DNA of 64,000 bases, taken from assembly GCA_964446585.1 (NCBI GenBank), contig CAYUPI010000008.1:108525-172524 (forward strand), read 5' to 3'. The position numbers and the translations under genes are program-made. This DNA is from CAYUPI01 sp964446585. GTDB lineage: Bacteria; Verrucomicrobiota; Verrucomicrobiia; Limisphaerales; UBA8199. Positions within the stretch are counted from its first letter, which is position 1; each line of letters starts with the position of its first letter. Below are positions 57,960 through 64,000 of the stretch, piece after piece. The notes below the pieces were generated by a model. The model did no database searches. It saw only the letters and a list, made by a program, of their open reading frames with translations, and had not been told where the DNA came from.

Positions 57960-59318
57960 ATGTCGCCTCTTGAAAACAGCGGCAGCGCCTGGCTGCGGCG
58001 CTACACTTTGCTCCTGGCGTTGTTGACGCTGGTCTTGATTGGCGTCGGCGGCTTGGTAACGAGTCGCGGCGTGGGCATGGCCGTGCCGGATTGGCCGAAC
58101 ACGTATGGCTACAACATGTTTGCCTTTCCAATGTCGAAGTGGGTCGGCGGGATTTTGTACGAGCACAGCCACCGGCTGGTGGCAGCATTCGTCGGATTAT
58201 TGACAACCGGCTTGACGATGTGGCTGTGGGTCAGGGAAACGCGCGCCAGGGAACGATGGCTGGGACTGGGCGCGGTCGGCCTGGTGATCGTCCTGATGGG
58301 CGTGCGCGTCCTCCCCGTTTATGTCCTGTTGGCGGCGCTGGCTCCGGTAGCAGCCATTTTCAGCCTGCATCAAATCGGACGTGCGCCGGGCACGCTTCGC
58401 TGGTGGGGAATGCTCACTTTTGCCGTGGTCATACTGCAAGGAGTGCTGGGCGGTTTGCGCGTCGTCTGGCTTAAGGACGGAATCGGAGTTTTTCACGCGG
58501 CGTTGGCTCAGCTCTTTTTCGTTCTGGTGTGTGTGATTGCCTTCTTCACGCGAGCAACCGGAGTGCGCCCGTCGCCGGGCGCAGCAGGCTCCGATCGCTC
58601 AAGCGCATTCGAGTGTTCCAACGACAAGGTGCCTGCGAACATTGCTGCGCCCGGGCACGGGCGCACTCCGGCGCAGTTGTCAAGATGCACCGAGGAAGAG
58701 AGCGAGAGCGCGGACGACCATCATGACGCTCCCGCTTCGTCGGCGCTCCTGCAACGGTTATTCCTCGTAGCCACGCTGCTCATCTTTGGTCAACTGCTCC
58801 TGGGCGCGACGATGCGGCATCAGCACGCGGGCCTGGCGATTCCAGACTTTCCATTGGCCTATGGCAAGCTGTGGCCGGCGATGGATGCCGCATCGGTCAC
58901 ACAGTACAACCAGCATCGATTGGAAACCGTCGCGCTCAACCCGATAACGGCCTTGCAAGTAGGGCTACAAATGGCGCATCGTTTTGTGGCTTTGTCGATT
59001 TTTGTCGTCGTTGCTTGTTGCTGCTGGCTGGCCCGACGCCAGCTCGGCGCACGACACCCGGTGAGCAGACTGTCTCTGTTTTGGCTGGGATTGATTCTCA
59101 CGCAGGGGCTTCTCGGCGCCGCGACGGTCTGGTCGAACAAAGCATCCGACGTCGCGACGGCGCATGTTTTGGTCGGCGCGTTGTCACTGGCGTCCAGCAC
59201 TCTGCTCTGGCTGGTGTGTCCTCGGGGCGTGGCCTTGGCGCAAGAGAGGGCTCCGGCCCCGGCGCTGACGCCGGTGCCTTTCGGAACGCAGACCTCGGCA
59301 GCGCACGGTTTCGAGTGA
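57960..59318 (+). CDS. ctaA: heme A synthase (CtaA/Cox15) with a palindromic-element insert
   Basis: About 452 residues, an eight-helix membrane enzyme converting heme O to heme A. The four heme-binding histidines are in ILYEHSHRLVAAF, GVFHAALAQLFF, LQMAHRFVALSI and DVATAHVLVGAL. The stretch encoded by 58560-58670 (GVRPSPGAAGSDRSS to PGHGRTPA) is a family B palindrome, exactly 111 bp or 37 codons, placed in the loop between the two four-helix halves, so the frame is kept. ATG 57960 (MSPLENSGSAWLRR) is chosen; the frame from 57939 overlaps the terminator region. ctaB follows after 4 bp. Confidence 0.92.
   Translation: MSPLENSGSAWLRRYTLLLALLTLVLIGVGGLVTSRGVGMAVPDWPNTYGYNMFAFPMSKWVGGILYEHSHRLVAAFVGLLTTGLTMWLWVRETRARERWLGLGAVGLVIVLMGVRVLPVYVLLAALAPVAAIFSLHQIGRAPGTLRWWGMLTFAVVILQGVLGGLRVVWLKDGIGVFHAALAQLFFVLVCVIAFFTRATGVRPSPGAAGSDRSSAFECSNDKVPANIAAPGHGRTPAQLSRCTEEESESADDHHDAPASSALLQRLFLVATLLIFGQLLLGATMRHQHAGLAIPDFPLAYGKLWPAMDAASVTQYNQHRLETVALNPITALQVGLQMAHRFVALSIFVVVACCCWLARRQLGARHPVSRLSLFWLGLILTQGLLGAATVWSNKASDVATAHVLVGALSLASSTLLWLVCPRGVALAQERAPAPALTPVPFGTQTSAAHGFE
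58560..58670. repeat. palindromic element, family B, inside heme A synthase
   Basis: Arms GGAGTGCGCCCGTCGCCGGG and, at the right, CCCGGGCACGGGCGCACTCC. The 111-bp length is a multiple of three with no stop in the ctaA frame. Confidence 0.92.
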
Positions 59319-59322
59319 AAAA

Positions 59323-60357
59323 ATGAAAACCAGCGCACAAACATTGATAAGCGAACCGGAGCGCAGAGCAATAACTCGGGGGGCGTGTTTGGAGCACCCA
59401 TTTACGAGTAGGAGCCGACGTGAGGAGGCTCTGCTCGGAAAATCCAAAATTGATCGGAGCCTCCTTACGTCGGCTCCTACAATTGGCGTTCCGGATTTAA
59501 GGAGCTGGCTGGCTACTTACGCAGACCTGTTCAAGGCGCGGCTCACGATGCTGGTGCTGCTGACGACAGTGGTCGGGTTTTACCTAGGTTTTCGGGGGCC
59601 GGTGAATTACCTGCTAATGCTGAGCACACTCCTGGGAACGGCGCTGGTCGCCGGCGGCGCTTCAGCGTTGAACCAGTTGCTCGAGCGAGAGTACGACGCC
59701 AAGATGCGGCGGACACAAACTCGCCCCTTGCCCTCCGGCCGCTTGCAGCCGCAAACGGTTTTGTGGATCGGGTGTCTCTCGGCGGCGGCCGGATTGGTCT
59801 ATTTGGCCGGCGCGGTCAATCTCACCACCAGCCTGCTGGGCGCTTGCTCGCTCCTGAGTTATCTGTTCGTTTACACGCCACTCAAACGTGTCACCTGGCT
59901 GAACACGGCGGTTGGCGCCGTGCCGGGCGCGCTGCCGCCGTTGATGGGCTGGACCGCAGCCCGGGGGGAACTGAGCATCGAGGGTTGGGCGTTGTTTGCG
60001 ATCCTTGCTTTTTGGCAATTGCCGCATTTCCTGGCGATCGCCTGGATTTATCGGGAAGAATATGCTCGCGCGGGGTTCAGGATGTTGCCCGCGATTGATC
60101 CGACGGGGCACCGCACGGGCCGGCAAGCTGTCAGTCATACGCTGGGCCTATTGCCGGTGAGCCTTTGTCCTTTCGTGTTCCGGTTGGCCGGGCCGGTTTA
60201 TTTGGCGGGTGCGCTGGTCCTCGGGCTGGCATTTCTCTGGTTTGCCATGCAGTTTTCGAGATATTTGACCGTTCCCCGCGCGCGGCAGTTGTTTTTCGCC
60301 TCCATTCTGTATCTCCCGCTGCTGCTGGGGCTGCTCGTGCTGGACAAAATCAGGTGA
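59323..60357 (+). CDS. ctaB: heme O synthase (protoheme IX farnesyltransferase) with a palindromic-element insert
   Basis: A 344-residue membrane prenyltransferase that adds farnesyl to heme B. Catalytic motif NQLLEREYDAKMRRTQTRPL (N-x-x-x-E-x-E-x-D), then FVYTPLKRVTWLNTAVGA and LAIAWIYREEYARAGFRMLP. The N-terminal 50 residues include a family A palindrome (59408-59480) read as SRREEALLGKSKIDRSLLTS and APT. No ATG, GTG or TTG in frame follows it before the first helix (ADLFKARLTMLVLL), so the element appears to be genuinely translated unless a CTG is used. ATG 59323 lies four bases after the ctaA stop. Confidence 0.9.
   Translation: MKTSAQTLISEPERRAITRGACLEHPFTSRSRREEALLGKSKIDRSLLTSAPTIGVPDLRSWLATYADLFKARLTMLVLLTTVVGFYLGFRGPVNYLLMLSTLLGTALVAGGASALNQLLEREYDAKMRRTQTRPLPSGRLQPQTVLWIGCLSAAAGLVYLAGAVNLTTSLLGACSLLSYLFVYTPLKRVTWLNTAVGAVPGALPPLMGWTAARGELSIEGWALFAILAFWQLPHFLAIAWIYREEYARAGFRMLPAIDPTGHRTGRQAVSHTLGLLPVSLCPFVFRLAGPVYLAGALVLGLAFLWFAMQFSRYLTVPRARQLFFASILYLPLLLGLLVLDKIR
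59408..59480. repeat. palindromic element, family A, inside heme O synthase
   Basis: Left arm GTAGGAGCCGACGTGAGGAG and right arm ending TTACGTCGGCTCCTAC. Encodes EALLGKSKIDRSLLTSAPT in the ctaB frame. Confidence 0.9.
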
Positions 60358-60460
60358 TTGACACGAGGCAGGATATTCAGCTTACTAGCGCCCTTTGACT
60401 TTTTCGGGACAAAATAAATATTAACAATTGCAGAAAAAATTGCGGATGAAGTTATAAGCC

Positions 60461-62263
60461 ATGGCTACTGCAATCGCTATTCCACATGCTGAGACCCACG
60501 CAGCGCACCAGGAGGACGTGGGCTTCTGGCGCACTTACGTTTTTTCGACCGATCATAAGATCATCGGCATTCAGTATGGCGTCACGGGGCTGTTCTTCCT
60601 GTTCTTCGGCTTTTGCCTGATGTTGCTGATGCGCTGGCAGATCGCCCATCCGGGCGTGGCGGTGCCGCTGGTGGGCCCGCTGCTGGCGTCGATATTCGGC
60701 GACGTCGCCGCCAAAGGCATCGTCTCGCCTGACCTGTACAATTCCTTCGGGGCGATGCACGGGACGATCATGGTCTTCATGGCGATCGTTCCTCTGGCCT
60801 TCGCTGCTTTTGGCAATTTCGTTGTTCCGCTGCAGATCGGCGCGCCGGACATGGCCTACCCGCGGGTCAACATGGCCAGCTACCAGGCGTATGTGATTGG
60901 CGGGTTAATCATGTTCGTCAGCTTTTTCATCCCCGGCGGCGCGGCCCAGGCGGGCTGGACCTCGTATTCGCCGCTGGCAAGCGCGATCCAGACCGATGGC
61001 CAGACCTTCTGGCTCATTGGAATGGTTTTCCTGATCACTTCGTCGTTGCTCGGCGCCGTCAACTTTATCGGCACGATCATCCAGTTGCGGGCGCCAGGCA
61101 TGACCTGGATGCGCCTGCCGTTTTTCGTCTGGGCAGAATTCGTGACGGCATTTCTGCTGCTGCTGGCGTTTCCTCCGCTGGAGGCCGCCGCCATCATGCA
61201 GTTGATGGATAAGGTGGCGCACACGAGCTTTTTCCTGCCGACAGGCCTGGCGATTGGGGGCCAACTGGCCAATGTCAGCGGCGGTGGCAGCCCGCTGCTT
61301 TGGCAGCATCTGTTCTGGTTCCTGGGTCATCCCGAGGTGTACGTGCTGATCCTCCCGGCGATGGGCATTGTCGGCGAGATCATCGCCAACAACACGCGCA
61401 AACCGCTGTGGGGGTACAAGTCGCTGGTCTATTCGGTGCTGACCATCGGCTTCCTCTCCTTCATCGTCTGGGCGCACCATATGTATCTGACGGGCATGGG
61501 CACGCGGGTGGCGACCTTTTTCCAAACCACGACAATGATTATCTCGATTCCTTCGGTGATCATTCTGACCTGCATGTTCCTTTCACTGTGGGGCGGCTCG
61601 ATTCGCTTCAACACGCCGATGCTCTTCGTCATGGCGTTTCTGCCGATGTTCGGCATCGGCGGTCTGACGGGCTTGCCGCTGGGTTTCAACTACAGCGACA
61701 TTCACTTGCACGACACCTATTACATCATCGCGCATTTCCATTACATCGTAGCGCCCGGCACGATCTTCGCCCTCTTTGCCGGAGTTTATTATTGGCTCCC
61801 GAAAATCACAGGCCGAATGATGAATGAATTCTGGGGCAAGGTCCATTTTTGGGGCTCGCTTATTTTCATGAACTTGATTTTCCAACCGATGTTTGCGCAA
61901 GGCATGGCCGGCATGTTGCGGCGCATGGCCGATGGTGGGGCCAATTATTCCCAGGCGCGCGTGCCCGGGGCGATTGGCGGATTGAGCGATTACATGATGC
62001 ACCTGCACAAGCCAATCCTCTGGGCGGCCGTCGGCCTGGCCCTGGCTCAAATTCCGTTTATCATCAATTTATTCTGGAGCATCAAGAGCGGGGAAAAGGT
62101 CGCTTCCGACAATCCCTGGCAATCGACAACACTGGAATGGCAGACGCCCACGCCGCCGCCGCATGGCAACTTCGCTCACGTGCCCGTCGTGCGCCGCGGA
62201 CCTTATGAATACAGCGTTCCGGGCAAGGCCAAGGACTTCACTCCCCAAAACGAAGCGGACTGA
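60461..62263 (+). CDS. ctaD: cytochrome c oxidase subunit I
   Basis: A 600-residue heme-copper oxidase core with twelve-plus helices. Heme and copper ligands: NSFGAMHGTIMVFMA (heme a His), FWFLGHPEVYVLILPAMG (Cu-B His and cross-linked Tyr), WAHHMYLTGMG (two Cu-B His) and HDTYYIIAHFHYIVAPG (heme a3 and a His). The HPEVY tyrosine and PAMG region indicate A-type chemistry. It precedes subunits III and IV and follows heme A and heme O synthases, but no subunit II is adjacent. The C-terminal extension (after SGEKVASDNPW) has no helix and contains a proline-rich tail. Confidence 0.97.
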   Translation: MATAIAIPHAETHAAHQEDVGFWRTYVFSTDHKIIGIQYGVTGLFFLFFGFCLMLLMRWQIAHPGVAVPLVGPLLASIFGDVAAKGIVSPDLYNSFGAMHGTIMVFMAIVPLAFAAFGNFVVPLQIGAPDMAYPRVNMASYQAYVIGGLIMFVSFFIPGGAAQAGWTSYSPLASAIQTDGQTFWLIGMVFLITSSLLGAVNFIGTIIQLRAPGMTWMRLPFFVWAEFVTAFLLLLAFPPLEAAAIMQLMDKVAHTSFFLPTGLAIGGQLANVSGGGSPLLWQHLFWFLGHPEVYVLILPAMGIVGEIIANNTRKPLWGYKSLVYSVLTIGFLSFIVWAHHMYLTGMGTRVATFFQTTTMIISIPSVIILTCMFLSLWGGSIRFNTPMLFVMAFLPMFGIGGLTGLPLGFNYSDIHLHDTYYIIAHFHYIVAPGTIFALFAGVYYWLPKITGRMMNEFWGKVHFWGSLIFMNLIFQPMFAQGMAGMLRRMADGGANYSQARVPGAIGGLSDYMMHLHKPILWAAVGLALAQIPFIINLFWSIKSGEKVASDNPWQSTTLEWQTPTPPPHGNFAHVPVVRRGPYEYSVPGKAKDFTPQNEAD

Positions 62264-62294
62264 TCCTGGGCGCAGGCATCAGGCGTCTGGACTC

Positions 62295-62358
62295 GACGAT
62301 TCAACGATTCAACGATTCAACGATTTAACGATTTAACGAATCAACGATTTCGCGATTT
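62295..62358 (+). repeat. tandem AACGATTC-type repeat
   Basis: Five or more imperfect units (GATTCAACGATTCAACGATT and so on) in the 108-bp gap between subunit I and subunit III. Repeat copy number is likely variable. It sits immediately before the subunit III ribosome binding region. Confidence 0.88.
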
Positions 62359-62371
62359 TGAAACTCAACAC

Positions 62372-63238
62372 ATGAACGATTCAGCGCACGCCACCACAGA
62401 AATCCTCCCCTACATCGTCGAACCCCGCCAGGACACGGGTCTCTACAACGCCAAGGTCGGCATCTGGCTGTTCCTGGCTTCGGAAGTCATGTTGTTCGGG
62501 GGGCTGTTTTCGGCCTACGTTCTGTTGCGGGTCGGCGCAGCCGAAGGCTATTGGCCGCACGGCTGGTTGAACATCCCAGTGGGCACCGCCAATACGGTCG
62601 TGCTGATCACCTCAAGCATTACCACGGTCATGGCGTGGGCCTCGTGCAAGATGAAGCAGTATGGTCGGTTCAAATTATTTCACGCCTGCACGATCATGCT
62701 GGCCCTGACCTTCGTTGGCATCAAGTCCTACGAATATCACGATAAGTTCACTCACTACTCGATCAAGCTCGCCGATGGCAAAATCGCCGACGGTCATTTG
62801 GTCGAGAAGTCAAAGGATTTCAGTTTGGAGCGGAAGACTGGCGAGATCGTCATCGCTCACGCCCACGAGGTCAACCTGGCGAACAAATCAGGAGATGAGC
62901 TGCAGAAGGAATTGAAATTGATTTACGACCTGCGCTCGCCCGAGGCTCGCGCGGTGAAGCACACCGAGTTGAAGTACCAGGCGGCACAAATCGTTTCGAT
63001 GGAGAATTACGGACCGCGGCACAACACCTATACAGCCATTTACTTCACTTTGACTGGGCTGCACGCGCTGCACGTCATCGCTGGCGCGATCGTCATCGGC
63101 TTTCTTTGGGGACCTGGGAGCAAACTGTGGCAGACCGACCAGGAACGGTTCACCAACCGCATTGAAGTCTCCGGCCTGTTTTGGCACTTTGTCGATTTGG
63201 TTTGGATTTTCCTGTTCCCGGTCCTCTATCTGTTGTAA
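62372..63238 (+). CDS. ctaE: cytochrome c oxidase subunit III with an extra soluble loop
   Basis: 288 residues. N-terminal helix VGIWLFLASEVMLFGGLFSA and the helix pair TANTVVLITSSITTVMAWAS / FKLFHACTIMLALTFVGIKS are the usual subunit III features, and the C-terminal helices are TAIYFTLTGLHALHVIAGAI and VSGLFWHFVDLVWIFLFPVL. Between them lies a hydrophilic segment of about 85 residues (SYEYHDKFTHYSIKLADGKI to KYQAAQIVSMENYG) rich in Lys and Glu that standard subunit III lacks. It would form an extra-membrane domain; its role is unknown. Confidence 0.92.
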   Translation: MNDSAHATTEILPYIVEPRQDTGLYNAKVGIWLFLASEVMLFGGLFSAYVLLRVGAAEGYWPHGWLNIPVGTANTVVLITSSITTVMAWASCKMKQYGRFKLFHACTIMLALTFVGIKSYEYHDKFTHYSIKLADGKIADGHLVEKSKDFSLERKTGEIVIAHAHEVNLANKSGDELQKELKLIYDLRSPEARAVKHTELKYQAAQIVSMENYGPRHNTYTAIYFTLTGLHALHVIAGAIVIGFLWGPGSKLWQTDQERFTNRIEVSGLFWHFVDLVWIFLFPVLYLL

Positions 63239-63312
63239 GCTGATGGAAGGGACGAAGCGATAGACCTGAATAAAGTTAACCAACGCATTAAACCTGAATT
63301 ACAGAACCTGCG

Positions 63313-63633
63313 ATGAGCGACCAACATTCACCCCACGAGTTCAGCCACCACCTCCGGCGCTATCTCTTCGTCTTTTACGCGCTGCTCTTTGGCACGTTGA
63401 TCACGGTAGCCGCTTCCTACATTCCTTTTGGCAACCGCGCCGTCAACATCGCTGTTGCCCTGTTCATCGCCTGCGGCAAGGCCTTCCTCGTCGCCGGCTA
63501 CTTCATGCACCTCATTTCCGAGCGCAAGATGATTTATGGCATCATGGCTTTCACTGCATTTTTCTTCCTGGGATTGATGTTTCTGGTCGTGCTCTCGTTC
63601 CACGATTTCCCGCCTTTGACCATTCGGCACTGA
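63313..63633 (+). CDS. cytochrome c oxidase subunit IV family protein
   Basis: 106 residues with three hydrophobic helices (FVFYALLFGTLITVAASYIP, VNIAVALFIACGKAFLVAG, IYGIMAFTAFFFLGLMFLVV) and the F-M-H-L-x-x-E turn seen in bacterial CtaF/CoxD-type subunits. It follows subunit III after 75 bp and precedes the next small membrane protein by 2 bp. It probably stabilises the oxidase complex in the membrane. Confidence 0.85.
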   Translation: MSDQHSPHEFSHHLRRYLFVFYALLFGTLITVAASYIPFGNRAVNIAVALFIACGKAFLVAGYFMHLISERKMIYGIMAFTAFFFLGLMFLVVLSFHDFPPLTIRH

Positions 63634-63635
63634 TT

Positions 63636-63845
63636 ATGTCGCTCAAGGCCTTCCATTTGATTTTCATCTCCGCCTCGTGTGCGCTTGCGCTGGGCTGTGG
63701 CATTTGGGGGCTGAAGAGTTATTTTTCCAAGGGTGGCACGACCCTGGACCTGCTCTTCGGCATTGGTTCGCTCGTGGTACTTGTCGGACTGATCCTGTAC
63801 GAACGCTATTTCTTGAGGAAACTCAAGAACGTAAGTTATTTGTGA
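63636..63845 (+). CDS. small two-helix membrane protein of the oxidase operon
   Basis: 69 residues with helices KAFHLIFISASCALALGCGI and LDLLFGIGSLVVLVGLILYE and a basic end (RYFLRKLKN). No named family. Two-base spacing from the subunit IV gene points to translational coupling and to a role in oxidase assembly or stability. Its stop codon lies in the left terminus of a palindromic element. Confidence 0.7.
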   Translation: MSLKAFHLIFISASCALALGCGIWGLKSYFSKGGTTLDLLFGIGSLVVLVGLILYERYFLRKLKNVSYL

Positions 63846-63950
63846 AACAGTTCTCCCTATTGAGGATATTTTACACCTGGAAAGAGCCTCTCATTAACAA
63901 CGAGGCTTTAGCCCGGTGGAGGGAAGCGCTCACGGGTGGAGAACTGTTTC
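63844..63950. repeat. element with perfect 13-bp inverted termini
   Basis: Left end GAAACAGTTCTCC (63844-63856) and right end GGAGAACTGTTTC (63938-63950). Between them is an inner stem (AGCCTC ... GAGGCTTT, about 63885-63910). It begins inside the stop codon of the small oxidase protein. A MITE-like size, but no target duplication can be judged. Nothing else is seen to the end of the window. Confidence 0.8.
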
Positions 63951-64000
63951 AACCCGGATTTTGCATTTGGCCTGGGAGTGTGTTGCGAACTGAACCTCAA

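Noticed and set aside
1..64000. tRNA or rRNA genes
   Set aside because: No cloverleaf with a GTTCRANYC-type T-arm and no rRNA-like conserved segments were noticed in the intergenic regions, though a covariance search was not possible.

Overview
The window looks like chromosome of a Verrucomicrobiota bacterium, probably of the Pedosphaera/Limisphaerales type. This is inferred from gene content, not from a marker gene. Supporting signs are a pseudopilin with an FTLIELLVVIAIIAILAAM-type leader and an H-X9-DG tail, large secreted LamG/Ig-like proteins ending in an FFRL motif, NagB-like/PIG-L/Gfo-Idh sugar genes, a neutral-ceramidase-like protein, and intergenic regions crowded with palindromic repeats. 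No rRNA, tRNA, CRISPR array, transposase or integrase gene was seen.

Layout. 1-15.5 kb: tRNA-dihydrouridine synthase (5' cut by the window edge), YraN-family nuclease, methyltransferase and RNase HII. Two groups of sugar-related genes follow: NagB-like, PIG-L and Gfo/Idh on minus, then TIM-barrel isomerase, Gfo/Idh and ceramidase-like on plus. A LarA-like protein, an EF-G-like GTPase and a YqjD/ElaB-like protein close this part. 15.7-22.7 kb: two paralogous secreted LamG/Ig-like giants, a PstS-like phosphate-binding lipoprotein and a pseudopilin, all on minus. 22.9-27.3 kb: a plus-strand run of PQQ-type beta-propeller, HemN-like radical SAM enzyme, chorismate-lyase-like protein and halogenase-like flavoprotein, which I consider the best candidate for an undescribed pathway. 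27.4-36.3 kb: double retropepsin-like protein, FtsK, lytic transglycosylase, polysaccharide deacetylase and purple-acid-phosphatase-like enzyme. 37-38 kb: glutaryl-CoA dehydrogenase-like enzyme.

38.2-41 kb (minus) and 52-55 kb (plus) look like integron gene-cassette arrays with no integrase (CALIN-type). Short orphan genes are separated by 86-123 bp imperfect hairpins bounded by RYYYAAC and GTTRRRY boxes. In three cassettes the 5' box is the exact reverse complement of the 3' box, as integron cassettes require. Between the arrays lie a LeuC/homoaconitase-family enzyme, an ABC exporter pair, an M64-type metallopeptidase, a giant parallel-beta-helix protein, a zinc-ribbon protein and RNase III. 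A cyclic-nucleotide-domain/HPP membrane fusion sits inside the second array.

55-64 kb: riboflavin genes ribBA and ribH, then an aerobic respiration block made of a cupredoxin-like protein, heme A synthase, heme O synthase and cytochrome c oxidase subunits I, III and IV plus a small membrane protein. A subunit II gene is not present.

At least eight families of dispersed palindromic elements punctuate the window. Copies lie inside the reading frames of heme A synthase, heme O synthase and the polysaccharide deacetylase, where they are translated as extra peptide segments. This resembles the protein-coding palindromic elements known from Rickettsia.
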